From Larimichthys crocea (taxonomy: Eukaryota > Chordata > Actinopteri > Sciaenidae), in assembly GCF_000972845.2 (NCBI RefSeq), contig NC_040016.1, forward strand, positions 1,384,701 through 1,448,700: a stretch of 64,000 nt of DNA. Reading direction: 5' to 3'. The position numbers and the translations under genes are program-made. Shown piece by piece: positions 1 to 12,919 of the stretch. Numbering within the stretch: position 1 is the first letter of the stretch; every line of letters starts with the position of its first letter. The notes beneath the pieces were generated by a model, which saw only the letters and a list, made by a program, of their open reading frames with translations, did not search any database and was not told where the DNA came from.

Positions 1-3000
1 AGAATAAAATAATAAGAATTTTCTTAAAAAGAGCCATATAATTTGTAAAAGACATGTTGGGCTAGCACACTTGAAATTTTAAATTAACACAAATGTTCAT
101 AGTTGGATTTAACTGCAACAGTTCTTTCAAATAAAATGTACAACTGGGCTCAACAGCCTCCATGGTCATAATGACAGAGGCAAAAAGACAAAAGGGGAAA
201 CTGACGTAGGAAGCTACGAAAAGAAAAGAGAGAGTGACCGAGTAACAGGCTGTCAGATAAGAGTAAATCTGGGACTGACTTGTAGTTGTTGGTGAGAGCT
301 TTGTGCAATAAAAGGCTGAAAGACAGAGCTGGGCTTCTTGCTGTTGGACTTGTAAGTAATATTAGCAGGCTGCCATGTCTTGTGTTGTTGCACTTGTTTG
401 ATGTTTGGCTGTTAGCAAAGTTGTCGACTCACTAGTTTTTGATCATGGCATCAGTGGCATAACAAGTGTACACCATCTACTATTGTCCATATTTACAACA
501 GTGCTATTGCATTCTGAAACTGTGGGTGCTAATCACAAAAATACTCATTTCTATGAAATGTGCAGCATATTTTGGTGCCTGGCCAATAGTTGGAAGATGT
601 TTATATTTGCAGTGGCTGCAGAATTCAGATTACATTGTCATAAAAATTAAAGAGATTAGTTTTAGCTCTAAAAAAACCCAGCTGTATGTAATTACTTGAC
701 ATAGAGGTCATTCCAGTTGAACTTGAAATATTCCTATGTTTAATGTAAGCAGAGGTCTACTGGGGGTCAGGTTGGAGGAGGAGGGTGTGCCCTGTCTCTG
801 CTGCACAATGGATTAGCAGAGCTGGCAGGTCATTATATACCTGGAAGCTGAGGCTAATCAGAATGTCGGAAGAGCAGCAGGCTCTCTGGAATGATTGCCT
901 CTGTTTTACCTTTCAACGCTCATCTGTACTAATGGTGTTGTCACAGCACTGGCATTTTTATGACCTCCTATAGCACAGTTCTAAAGCAAACACTGCAAGA
1001 AGGTGTCCATAATTCAGGGACGGTAAGATTCCTGCATAAAAAGGGCATAAATTAAGCACACGAGGACAGGAAAAGCAAAAAGGATTTCACTTGAGCAGGA
1101 AAAGTGAGAGGTATATTGCTGAGCCATGTAGCATTATGATGGGATTATAATGTATATAATTTAACGCTTCTTGACATCTGGTGAAACTGTTCACTCAGTG
1201 AAAGTGTACATCTACATGTCTAGGTATATACAACATCCTGTTAACATTAATATGATAAATGTTTTTCTGTTTTGTTATAATCATTTATAATGAATTCAAT
1301 ATGAGTCTGTGTCTACATGTGTGGCTGTGTATTTTATATTATCAGTTGGTACCTATTCCTGATTATCACCACATCCTGTTTATATTACTCCTGACTGTTT
1401 TACGCAGCAGTGACAGGGAAGCAATCACCAAGGTTTTCTTCAGAATCAGATAGTATGATCAAGGATGATGAAAAAACAGGGTCCAGGTCAGAAATGGTGA
1501 GATCTATCTATCTATTTCAGTATTTGCTTAATAGACTCCACTGGGAAAAGTTTAGCACTTTACTAAGACATCTAGATAGGGAAAGTCTTTTTAAGGTTCT
1601 CTTAATTATTAATTATTAGTGATTTTTGGGGTCACACTATGGGTGCAAATTCTGTACCTGCAAATGAAAACAAAGAGAGATTATACACCTTAGAGCACGA
1701 TGTGTTTTTACCACTCTGGTATTAAGTTATGAAGATCCCACTGAAATCTCAACAAAACATTTTTCAGTATGCATTATGATGAAGTTTTACCGCCTGCTCA
1801 CTGTTCTCCTTCTGTCTAGTCCCAGAGGTTCCACTTAGCACATATTGCACCATTTATTTTCATTATACTGTGACACTGTGTCTACAGCCTAAAACCAGCA
1901 TCTCATCATCTCAGTGCTTTCTTTGTTTGAGCCCTCCACGGTCCACAAAACATTGGTTATTTTATTTCATTCCCCACTTATTGCAAAAATAACATTTTCT
2001 TTTTGGAGCTTTCATTTTGAAGTTTCAGAGCATTGCATTCTATCCCATATTAAAGTTACATAATAAACACCACCATTCTAATGTCAATGTCAAAGGTATA
2101 ATAACTGTCAGAGCTTTAATTGCAGATAGTTTTGTTAGTTTTAAACTGCATTTTTCTGCAGCAGAGGTAAGCAATGGGAAAGATTGTCTTTGTCCTTGAA
2201 GGATTGCTGTTCTGCCAAATATCAGTTGAAACCTTATAAATCTGGCCCTCTATGATCTGTATATGCATGAAATGAGCTGAGTGTCCAGCGTCTTCAAAAT
2301 GAATAATTCATATCTCCCTAAGGCGTATATGTAATCCTGCATGTGTATGATTTCTTGCTCAGTATGAATAAAGCTTAAGCTTTTCTATAAATGTACTCAG
2401 CAGTCTGTTGCTTTCATCCTGGAGAGTACAGCCGAATCCCAAAGAAACTCCGAAGGAGCAATTACAGGACCACAGAAATGCCAAATGCCATACTCCTCTA
2501 ATGGATGATGGCCAGATGTGGATGAACTGCCCCATGTGGGGTTACTCATAGCCAGCCTGACAACAGGATATGACAGTGAGCTGGGATTCAAAAAGAACAG
2601 CACATATGTTCTTGCACAAACATCAACACAAATCTAAAACATATTACATACTGAGTAGTCTAAATGTGATGGTCCAAATTAAATCTGCTGCTGCCCAGCT
2701 GTTACATGCACAGTATGAGTTTAAGTAAGAACTGTGACTGTTCCCCTGATCCCTTCCCGAAACAGCCATTGTCCGATCATAGTTTAGCAACCGTAACTTG
2801 GCACAGATGCAGCGTTCCAAAAAGCTCTGAACAATATAAATTCCAGCCTCCTATTAGAAAAAGTATAATGGAAAACTGTTCAAAGTCCTGCTTGTATAGT
2901 TGGGTGGAAAGGCAGTTTGGGTATTTGTTGACTGCAGTATTAGTATTAAGCTAGTGAAAGATTCAGAGAAAGTGAATATAAAAGGAGTAGGCGTAATACG

Positions 3001-3234
3001 GAGTGGGAGGACAGCAGTATGATCTAATTTTCCCTTACTTTGGTAAATATCTCCTCTGTCCATGGACAAAGTAAGTGCTTGTGTTTACCAAGCAGCAACC
3101 TCCATGAATGAGGTGAAGCCCACACAAGTGCTAAAAACTGCAGTTTCTCGAATGGACACAGGCTGACAGACAGAACAAGTCCATCTCCATAAGACCCAAA
3201 TAATCAGAAATAAACGTGTTTACAACCTAGTACA

Positions 3235-3600
3235 AAAAACTGTTTTGGTCTCTATAGCTAATTTCCTTGTTCATGACAACTGTACTAGTGGTGAAATTTT
3301 ATATAACACACATGAAGCTTAAAGTTATGCAGAATTAAGAGCGTGGCTGCTTTGATTGACAGGTTAGTGCCATCACATGTGGCTTGTTTGAGCACCCAGG
3401 CGCCATTCAGTGCACCTCAGCTCCATGCACCACATCTTTAGCCACTTTTGGATTAGCCAGGAAGTGGCAGAGACAGGACTACTAAGATGGCAGAGGCCAG
3501 AGCCACCACAATCAGAGATTCACAACGGTTCTTTAGTAACATTTGGGTGTTGTCACAGATACGTCAATGTTTTATAATGTCTATGGTGTCCCTAGCTGTA
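3235..3600. repeat. dispersed fish repeat remnant (family Y)
   Basis: The stretch reads like a diverged copy of a dispersed repeat common in percomorph genomes. Recognisable words include the 'ctgttttggtctctatagcta' segment, the 'ttagccacttttggattagcc' segment and the 'agagattcacaac..ttctttagt' segment, followed by 'gtccctagctgta'. A second copy with overlapping words occurs at about 31,440-31,885. The family identity is from memory of fish repeats, not a database search. Confidence 0.45.
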
Positions 3601-4082
3601 TGATGTATACCATGAGTATTATGTGAAATTCAAAGAGTGCAGACCTTCATGACCTTCAAACCTCTTTCTGGTCAGGAAATGACCAAAATCAGTAGCACTG
3701 TGAGGCATCTCAGACAATAAACTTTCTGAGAGAAAATACAAAACCATCAACTTTCAAACTTGGAACAAATCTGCTTGGCTGTCAGCAACTCCTGTGTCTG
3801 TTCTGCGTTTTATCATCACTATAAAGTCGGAACCATACCGATCGTTTCTCTGCCCTGCTGTTAAGCTGCTTTTTTACAGCTTGGCACGCAACAACAGAGC
3901 CCTTGTTGTTCATAAGACACATGAATTCACCAGAGGGCTGGTTTGGAGCACATGCCAGTTTATTTGGTGAGCTTGGCACCACTGCACATGAAACTGTAAT
4001 AAAAACCCATCTGTTAGAAGACCGACACTGCGCCAGTCCACTGGAACTGAAGCTTGTCCTCTGCAGTCTGTTTTTTTGTAAA

Positions 4083-4106
4083 GGTGTGTGTGTGTGTGTG
4101 TGTGTG
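4083..4106. repeat. (TG)n microsatellite
   Basis: Uninterrupted TG dinucleotide run of about 24 bases, followed by a short alternating purine/pyrimidine tail (gatgcatgcatgtgtg). Confidence 0.9.
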
Positions 4107-5589
4107 ATGCATGCATGTGTGCACTTGAAGATTTGGCCTAACAATTGCCAACATCTTTGCCTTCTGATTATGTTTTTTAGATGGGTTTTTTTTTCACAAA
4201 AAATAAGGATTCAGCTCAAAAAGACACATTACATATGTATGATTACACTAATGCCGCTGCCAAAAATAGAGAATGAGAATGTTTTCTAAAAGATCTCACG
4301 TAAGACAGAAAGTACTACTCAACTCACTGATGTACATGTCCTCACATGCTGTCACTCTGTGTCCCTAATGCACCTGTGAATGCTCAATGTTCAACCTGTT
4401 GTCTCGCTTTGAAGGAAATGGCAATGTATAATGGCGTTGTCAGGACAACAGGGTATAGTGATGGAATTAAGTAGCTGCACACACAAGCAAATGCAAAAGT
4501 GATTGACTCTGCATAATGCGCTCTGAATGGTTCGGTTTCTCTTTGGGAATGCTGATGAATGGGACGAGTGTCATCAGGGAACAAACATACTGCAGGATCC
4601 TACACACTCTGGAAATCCCATCATCGCACAAATGAAGTAATGCATTTTTTAGCCTGCCATGAGCAGAGCTCTAGCTCTCTGTGTGCTTCTTATTACACAC
4701 CACACCTTTATATATATTCTCAGAGAAGATAGGTGTCTTGAAATTGGAGATTTAATGCATTTCCTCATCTTAATAATGTGTGATGGCAACAAAAGGTGTT
4801 GCAACAGTACTTGCCCTGATGTCACAGTATTCTGATATTGAGGCCAGTTGGGGATAAATGTAAGAAGGGAGATTGAAAGTGGATGATCTGCATAAATTCA
4901 GATTTAATGATTTATGTGTGTGGGTTGTAATGAACTCTATATTCAGCAAATGCATGGAGATAGGCAGGCAATTCAACATGTCAGTGTGGTAAAATGTTAT
5001 CAGAATTCTCATTTTTCAGTGTGCTGCTGCAGAAGGGTTCGTTCACAGTTGCTGCTGTGGTGGGGTGGGAAACATCATCCTCCGGGGAAATTTTCAAGTG
5101 CAAGCTTAGTCTTAGAAATCTATTGTTTCATTTTTCTTTAAATATGAAAGGATGTAATAAGTGCAAGTGACAACAGTGGTCCAAGAGTTGTTTCAAATAG
5201 GGACTCACTCCATCAAATATGCACAGACAGACAGCTCTATAACCAGCAGCCCACTGTAGCCAAAACAAATAATTTCTCATAAGAAATGTCTTCCAGACAA
5301 CTGGTTCTATTAGGTTTTCTCCAAAAACTTGCTACTGTATTTCTTGTAACCTATTATTTTGTCAGCTTTTTTCTTTACTTCCATAGTTACTGGAAGCTTC
5401 AGCATGTCAAGGCACTGAGTTTGCTTTGGTAAATTCAAACAATACAGGCAAATACTGTACATGCAAACTCTGTCTCGCTTTTATGTGACAGTGCTAATAA
5501 CTAAGCCACAGCAGCATCATAATGTTTTGTTGTTATTCTGTCCTTTACATTTTGTGCTTAACAGACTTAATAGAATAGTGAAAGAATAG

Positions 5590-5760
5590 TGTGAAACTTT
5601 GGGAAATGCATGTATTTTTTTCCAGCAGAGGGTTAGATGAAAAGAACGATACCACTCTCTGTAAGGTACAGCTGAAACTACAGCCAGCAGCTTAGCACAA
5701 AGGCTGTAAAGAAAGGCAAGAAATAGCCTGTCAACCCCCCACAACTTTAAGCTTTAACAC
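5590..5760 (+). repeat. dispersed fish repeat fragment (family X)
   Basis: It contains, in order, 'ctttgggaaatgca', 'gttagatgaaaagaacgata', 'ccactctctgta', 'ctacagccagcagctta' and 'gcacaaaggctg'. This is the order of a very common teleost interspersed repeat that carries 'attttgggaaat', 'agttagatgagaag', 'ataccactct' and 'cagccagcag..ttagcttagc'. A copy in the opposite orientation lies at about 40,440-40,715. Boundaries are approximate. Confidence 0.5.
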
Positions 5761-6534
5761 TTCAGTTTTGTACAGCTTTTGAGTTGCTGGTAGGCCAATT
5801 TTGTTAACTTTTGAATTAATAATTCAATATAATCAATTCAAAGTGAAAACATCAATCCATCTCATTGTCTTTAAGATATGCCTTTGTTTTGAGTAGCCTA
5901 CATATACATTAATTACACTAACATTCATTATCTGTCATCGTGTCTGTTTCAGTTGTTTAACTGAGTTGAATTTGTGTTTCCATCAAGAGATCAGGTGGAT
6001 AGTGTGTTGCTGCAGAGTTCCTGTGGCTAAAAGTGGATATTCCCAACAACAAACAGAGGTTTATACATAGTTACATCGCTGTATTGTGGGTCTGTTTTCT
6101 GCACTTGTCGTTCATAAAACCACAAAACAAGTTACAGTTATCAGTTCAGGGCTGTGCTGCTGCTGCTGGGTCCAAGCAAAAGTTAATTCCAGTCACAGCG
6201 ACAAAACTCTGTTAAAATCTCACAGCAGGGATTAACGATGAAACTATGAAACTATGGAAAAGAATAATAAATGTTTGCCTTGTGTGAAAGGAGGTAGCGA
6301 TCAACCAGACAGTGATAGATAGAGTGAGGGATGATTTTCTGTTTCACATAGACAGCCCTGTTGGACGGCTGGGAACTGACTGTCTGTTTTAACTCGCTCC
6401 CTCCACTCTCTGACTGCTGCCATTCAAACCTGTTACTGACTGCTCATATTTGTGACTGTCAAGACAGCTCTTACACTCAGCCACCACTATGTAATTGATT
6501 GTGTTATATATCATCTCATGTCAATCACAGGCTC

Positions 6535-6650
6535 CTGATTTCAGTTCAACTGAAATCGTATCGTGGCAGACTTTGAGATATCGGCAAATATCATATTGTT
6601 GTCCAAAGAATCAATATAACATTGTATCGTGATGAAACTTTAAAATCTTG
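6535..6650. repeat. probable degenerate dispersed repeat with 'atcgtatcgtg' words
   Basis: Repeated 'gtatcgtg' and 'gatatcg' words ('aatcgtatcgtggcagactt', then 'gttgtccaaagaatcaata', then 'attgtatcgtgatgaaact') resemble a frequent fish transposon-derived repeat. No open frame or terminal repeat is visible, so only a remnant is claimed. Confidence 0.35.
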
Positions 6651-9600
6651 TAAATGCTAAAAAATCGACCAAATCATGCTAATCATTCCCTTAACTCTCA
6701 AGAACCACTGTGAGATCTCACGAATGATCGATGTATGAACGTTCTCCACATGTAAGACTACATGTTCAGTCACAGCTGCTCTCATTTTCACTGATGAAAT
6801 GGCTGGTCACTTAGCTGGAGCTGAAGTGGACTTGAGAAAACCAGAGCCTGCATCACTGATGAAAATTGGTAGAAGATTAAAAAGCAGTTGACTGCAATCT
6901 GCGCCCACTGTGCTGAAATGCCAAGGGCTGCTAAGAGCGAGAGCACAGAAAATTGCATCACCTCCTGTGCAAAAAGCTTGCTCTAATGAGTCCGTATTAA
7001 CACTGCACTCTTTAATAGCCAGAATGGATGTTGCTTGTCCAGTTCCCGGGCAGTGTGAGTCCACAGAAGTGGCATTTCAAGTAAGTGATCACAAAGCTTA
7101 ATAGGCATTTGCCTATAAAGAGCAATTATTAAGTACAGTAGAAGGAAACTTCACCTTATGTTTGATTTGCATATGCACTTTTTGTAATGTAACATGGGTA
7201 CAATTAAAAACTTTAGTTCCCCCTGAATATTCAGCACCATTAATCTACATGTGATGCACAACACACTCATCACAACCACACCCTCCTCTATTTTTATTCA
7301 TTACATGTTCCTGTCAAGCCACATTAGCCTCAGGAGGAAAGCGGTAAACGGAAAGATGGTTAATGTGCTGCACCTGCTGCTGCCTGGATGGTGGTTGACA
7401 TCTTCGCTTCTCAGCGGCAGCCAGTTAAAATTGTACCAGAAATGAACAGGAAAGATTTACTGAAGCACGAAGCCGCATCCAGTGAACCAGGAAATGGTGG
7501 CGAGGTTTTTGCCATCATATAATTTTTCCTGAACGGTCAGTGAGATGACAGGTAGAGACAGAGGGGAGAGGCTGGCTCACGATCTGCCTGGCTGGAAAGT
7601 GATGAATTCTGTGGAGTGTGAAAATACTTTCCTCCTGTTCAGAACAAGTGTCATGGTGTAATGTTCATGAAGGGTCTTGTGTAGGTAAATGGCATTGCAT
7701 CAGTTGGTTCAACAAAAGATGGGTTTGACTATTTACAGTTGAGTGGTTTGGCAGCTGTAAATGAGGGATAATTTTTCAATCACACACTTAGTCCTTTGTT
7801 GCGTTTTGTTTTTAAAATCATCGTAAATGTTTTTTACTGCTGAACATCCTGCAGTTTCAAAGCCATGACAGTTATTGATGCATACATAGTGCTGCATCAG
7901 AAGAGGGATTAGTACAAAAATGCTTTATTTAAATGTCATCAAAGTTAAATCTCATCTCGTGATGTGTGACGCACCTTCAATGCACAGCAATTACTGAGGC
8001 TCCAGAGAAGTTCGGCCTGAGGAAGGTATAGTCTCACTCCGTCAGCTTTCTCCTCCACTTGGCCCCCAAGAGGGACATTTTTCTCAGAGTGTAAGCTCTG
8101 CATGTCTTCACCAGGGTATGGCAACATTTCCCAACATTTGACTCACAAAATAGCCTTTCTTTTGGAGGGGATACCTGTGTCATCTACATGCTAAAAAGCT
8201 TGGCCATTGGAAAGAGAGTGAGAGAAGAGGAGATGCCTTAGGATTTACATGCTTTTGGATCCCTGAAGGATAAAAGATCCAAAACAGCCTGCAAAAACAG
8301 AAATGAATCAGCTTGCAAGTGATTGTGTGCACATTTTAAGCCCTCACCTTGTGCATTAAATCTGCAGTTATATGGTTGCCAAAGCTTGGAGCTTAGTTTA
8401 ATATTCATGAAGTGCTAAACATCCTGAGATCTCTGTGTACTCAAGAGCCAAAAGATATACTGTTATATGATGTGGTAAACTGAAAATTGGAAAAAGGAGG
8501 CAATGAGCAACACACAATGTATTTTCCTCAACCTTTTTAAAATAGCAATAGATGTGAGAGTTGAGGAAGGATTAATGGGCAAAAAAACATATACCAATGA
8601 TTCTAACATGCAAAAAAAAAAAAATCTATTCTTCCAGTAAAAGAAATTTGAGATAAAAAAGGCCTTAAAATTGGACTGAATGACCCTTTTGTTTCACTTG
8701 ATTCATACAGCCTGATGTGTTCATGTTAGCTGATTTCGCATTGGGAGGTGTGGTAATTTTGTTTTGTTTGCTCTAACAAATCATAAGTCAGTATCAAATG
8801 CACCTGATCTGGTGGTGAAATTTTTTCATGAAATTAAATCAGCTGTCAATGGACACAACACCGAAACTTCCAAATAAATATGATATCTAGGCAGTGATTG
8901 ACAGTGATTAACTCCACATTTCAGTAATATATTGTTCAAAGTCTTTTCACAGGAACTATTTTCCAGTATATTTAATTTATTTTGAAAGAAATCTCAATTG
9001 CCTTTACACAGAAGTTTCATTTTGTAAACAATGCAAGAGTTTGGTAACTTAGCTTGGTTAGATAGCAGTTAATTGCCATACATTGCAATTATTTAGATTG
9101 ATTTATTAGTTTGGCTTTACTGGAGTAATTTACTGAAAAGGTGTCCAACGAGAAGGTCACTTGAGCCAAGATAATACAGCCTAAATAAATGCATATAGTT
9201 TAGGGAAACCAGACATTTTTTTAACTAATTCATCTGTATGATGACAGCTCAGGATGGTCCAGGGAGAATATTACAATTTGATGAATATTTAAATGATTTA
9301 TTTTAGGAATTTACATGAGTAGTGCTGCGATTTCTTTTTATGCTGTTTGTTTTTAAGCTTGGTGTGTTGTTTTATTTATATGTCTGTGGGGAATATACAG
9401 TAATGACAAAGGAGATCAGTCAATGGGGTCCCATGGGATTTTCTGCCTCCAAGAGTTACTCTACCTGGAGGTAATCCACAAGTCTATATTGTAACAGTAT
9501 AAAATCGACAAAAACATGTTTCATTTGCTAATAAACACAGAAAAGATGCATTTAAATCCAATGAGTAGTACGATAAGATTTAATTCATTGTTGAGAGTAA

Positions 9601-9857
9601 CTATTGTGCGCTATATTCTCTGCTGATTGGATCAATTTGCTCAGAAATTGCAGCGTTCTCGTCTGTTCTGCTCCCTAAAAGCTGCAGGTAAAAGAAGCGG
9701 CTGAATGTGTCAAAGAGAACTCAATAAATAATGGATGTCATGAAGCTTCTGTGAAAGCTGTCGACTTTGAAATCCACTCCCTGGTTGAGTCACACTCCCA
9801 GTTCACTCCCTTCATTTTATATTTTAACAGGCCCTGTGCTGTATAACCGTCATCTCC

Positions 9858-9859
<2 letters not shown>

Positions 9860-9895
<36 letters not shown>

Positions 9896-9920
9896 CTCAT
9901 ACACATACACACACACATAT
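9860..9920. repeat. (CA)n microsatellite
   Basis: A pure CA run of about 34 bases at 9,860-9,893 is followed by an interrupted CA/TA tail to about 9,920. Confidence 0.9.
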
Positions 9921-11392
9921 ATACCTCATCTCTGGCTGGGGGCTCTGTGGGGGCTGTCTGAGGCAGTTAGTGCTGGGGAGGTGCTGAGCTCAGAGCTACC
10001 AGGCAGGTGTTGTGTCCGTCTTAGGGGCTCACGTCTGCATACATCAGCTTCAATTTCACCTCCAGTTTTCCGGGCTTGAGAGCCTGGTTGACACCCACAG
10101 GAAGGGAGCAGACAGCAGCAGCAGCCAAGAGGAAAAATAAACAGCCTCTTTTGGACCAAGCACACAGTGAAAATTGTAGGGTTTCTCAAAGACCTCTAAG
10201 GTTAACTGGTTTTCTTTTGTAACAGTGAATTGATTTCTGAGCTCTTCAAATGCTGCTGTCTGTTTGTGCTCATATGTGGAGGGAGCAGGCTTTTAGCTGT
10301 GAACGTCTCAAATGTCTAAACCCCAAACAAATCATTTCCCAGAATTGCTAACACCAACAGAAGACAGCAGGTGCACTCAAACTAAATTCTTCATTAATGT
10401 CAAAGCAAACAAAGTGATTTGCTGGCACCACATAACTCTAATACAGCTCTTAAACCAGAGTGATCAAAATATCAGTTTAAATATGTTTAAACTTTAATTT
10501 TAAAGAATTTTCATCTTTTTTTTCTCCCATAACATCTAAAATGCATGCTGCGAGCTCCACACGCCAGCCTCTTGCACAGATGGATCAAAGTCAGCAGGAT
10601 AAATGGCCCTCTTCCCTTTGATAATAATTAATTACATGCTCAAGCAAAAACAAATGCGTATGCAGACGCCATAGCAAATGTGAGGGGGATTATACCTCTC
10701 TTAATAAAACACAGAAAAATATAATATAGAGTATCCTATCATCATTTTCTTACCATGTATGTTACCGTTATTTGTTTTATTACATCAGATGGAAAGCCTG
10801 TCAGTTTTTTAACATATGAATTAATACATTAAATAGCATTCATGTAATGATAAAACAATTGTGTGAAATGAATGCATAGTAGCAAAAGCTATGCAATTTG
10901 AGCTCGTCGTGCAGTTGTGCGAAATGTAGCCTTTCCGTTTCTTTACAGAATACCACCGAGACGAGGAATCACGAAGCACAGAATATTCTACTTGTCTCCA
11001 TTATGAGACCATTGTCCTTCAGCTATAATGTGAATCTTCTGGCTGTCAAACTGGGAAAGAAAGAACACTGGCTAAAGGCCACTTGTCTTTTCACTGAGCC
11101 AAGACCATGTTCACCCTGTCAGCCCTGGACAGCTTAACACAGCTTCACCTCTACCCACCTCTGTATCATATAGAGCTAAAAATACCTTCAAACATATTGA
11201 TAGAATCAGGTTTGCATTTTGATGGCATCACTCCCAGAGCTAAGCTGTACCACACCTGTTTTACACTCTGCTGTATCCAACTGCACCACTAATTCTGTAA
11301 GCCTTCACACTGATGACCGTTAAAATTCACCAATGACATTTCCATCCCTATGACCATTAAGAGGTTGCAAAACCTCTGCATGCCAATATGTG

Positions 11393-11728
11393 GGGCCCCA
11401 CAGCACTCACCGATTAACAATTCTGTCGCTTAATTATGGTGGGATATAGCAGTTTATTGGCACTGCATGGCAGATTTTATTTCACACAGCAGCTGTTCCT
11501 GCATTAGCCAGCGTAACCATCTTTTGATGGTCACATTTTGGAATTTAGGCCTACTNNNNNNNNNNGGGCCCCACAGCACTCACCGATTAACAATTCTGTC
11601 GCTTAATTATGGTGGGATATAGCAGTTTATTGGCACTGCATGGCAGATTTTATTTCACACAGCAGCTGTTCCTGCATTAGCCAGCGTAACCATCTTTTGA
11701 TGGTCACATTTTGGAATTTAGGCCTACT
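11393..11728. other. 10-N gap flanked by identical 163-bp ends (unmerged contig overlap)
   Basis: Bases 11,556-11,565 are N. The 163 bases before the gap (11,393-11,555) are repeated without visible difference immediately after it (11,566-11,728). Both copies begin gggccccacagcactcacc and end ttaggcctact. Identical sequence at both gap edges with a short fixed-length N run is the usual signature of two contigs whose ends overlap but were joined without merging. Confidence 0.85.
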
Positions 11729-11733
11729 ATAAT

Positions 11734-11817
11734 AAAGGAATAGTTCAACATTTTGGGAAATCAATCTTCTTATATAACTCTGTTAGGTGCATTTCCCAAA
11801 AATGAGTCTATTCCTTT
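11734..11817. repeat. 84-bp hairpin element (MITE-like), first copy
   Basis: The ends are inverted repeats. The left arm begins aaaggaatagttcaacattt and the right arm ends in the reverse complement of aaaggaatag..cattt, followed by tgggaaat in both arms, so each arm is about 27 bases. The left-arm words match the end of family X repeats in this window, suggesting a fold-back derivative. The same element is at 14,980-15,063 because of the block duplication. Confidence 0.6.
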
Positions 11818-12805
11818 AAAACAACTTTGCAGAAACTGTTTTTTTTTTGTAAATTAGCACCTCCACTTATAGAGTGCAAATATGAAAAATAGGCCTTTTA
11901 CCCTAAACCTCACCAACAACTAAAAGCAGATATACTCTTGTCTTGCAGTTTCTTGCTCAGCCACTCCTCCTTTTCTCTTCTTAGTTTCCTCTGTCAAAGT
12001 CAACTTTGGTCTCTTTGCCTATGACATTAAACCGAAGAGACTGCTTGGCCAGTTACACTTGTCTGCTTGCCAGCTCCAGTTTGGCACAACACCGGCCCCA
12101 CTCCCTGCAGCATTCGTGACCCCCTTCTCTTTCCGGTAGTCCAAAACACCTGTGATACAAACACTGTGGCTCCCCTGGAGCTCGAGCTCACAGCCGGACA
12201 GCCAAGCTAACAAACAGAGCTAAACAGCTACATTTCACAGCAGTTTACTTCACTGTCCTCAGGAAACTCTGTAAATCACAGAGCTGATGCAGAGCAGCTG
12301 GAGGACATCAGAAGGAAAAACAGAAAATATATTCAAAATAAAATATGATCCAGTTTCACCCTATTACAAGACAAAGTATCCTACTAAACAGAATAGGCCT
12401 GCCTATTTACAGCACCTAAAGGTGTAACAACATAAGTATGAAGGTTTTCCCTCCCTCTATATAAGGACTAAGAGAATTCACATATTGTATGTATGCATGA
12501 GAGCTTTAACTTCAATATTATTGATGAGACACTTCCAGTGAGTTAACAGGACTCAAATCTAGTGCAAAAATTGAACTTACACACGGACATCTCGGGGAGA
12601 TCCCTCCGCCTAATTGCCGCTGCACCTGCTCCCCCGCCTGACCGCATCATCTCCTCCCGCAGAGGCGAGTGGAGCAGCAGCGTCCTCCCCTCCAGCTCCA
12701 GCTTTTGTCCGTGAGGGCTGATCAGCGCCGGTGGGGATATTTGATCGTTTCACTCCACCTAATGTGACAAATTTCTACAAACTGCTTAAAACACCGACTG
12801 AAGCG

Positions 12806-12919
12806 ATGGGAGCCTTTGGAGTGATAATAGGGATTTTACAGTATGCGGGACTTTATATTCAACTTAACGCGGCTCTTAACGTCGGACACGGGGAGGTGGA
12901 TAATCACATCTCGGAAATG
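12806..12919 (+). pseudogene. vstm2l: vstm2l exon 1, duplicate copy with frameshift
   Basis: This is the first occurrence of the vstm2l start exon. It begins at ATG 12,806 with the codons for MGAFGVIIGI and is identical in reading to the second copy until the end. There 'cacatctcgga' lacks one T present in 'cacatctctgga' at 16,151. The frame therefore shifts just before the GTAAGT donor and would not join exon 2 correctly. The same donor motif follows. The copy lies in the error-rich half of the duplicated block, so the frameshift is more likely an assembly or read error than a real pseudogene. Confidence 0.7.

Larger units (their letters stand above)
1..11392. other. gene-poor upstream intergenic region
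   Basis: I could support no exon here on either strand. Open frames are short (under about 130 codons), lack recognisable domains and often run through simple repeats. The stretch holds repeat fragments (about 3,235-3,600; 5,590-5,760; 6,535-6,650), a TG run near 4,083-4,106 and a CA run near 9,860-9,893. The rest is AT-rich unique-looking sequence. Distal regulatory elements of vstm2l could lie here, but nothing in the sequence alone identifies one. Confidence 0.6.

Noticed and set aside
3782..4289. Overlapping 120- and 128-codon frames on opposite strands
   Set aside because: Both pass through the TG/CA microsatellite and show no domain or flanking splice pattern.
12731..12805. N-terminal extension (MGIFDRF...) before the vstm2l Met
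   Set aside because: It starts at a GTG, not an ATG. Comparison with human VSTM2L places the start at the MGAFG codons, so this is 5' leader.
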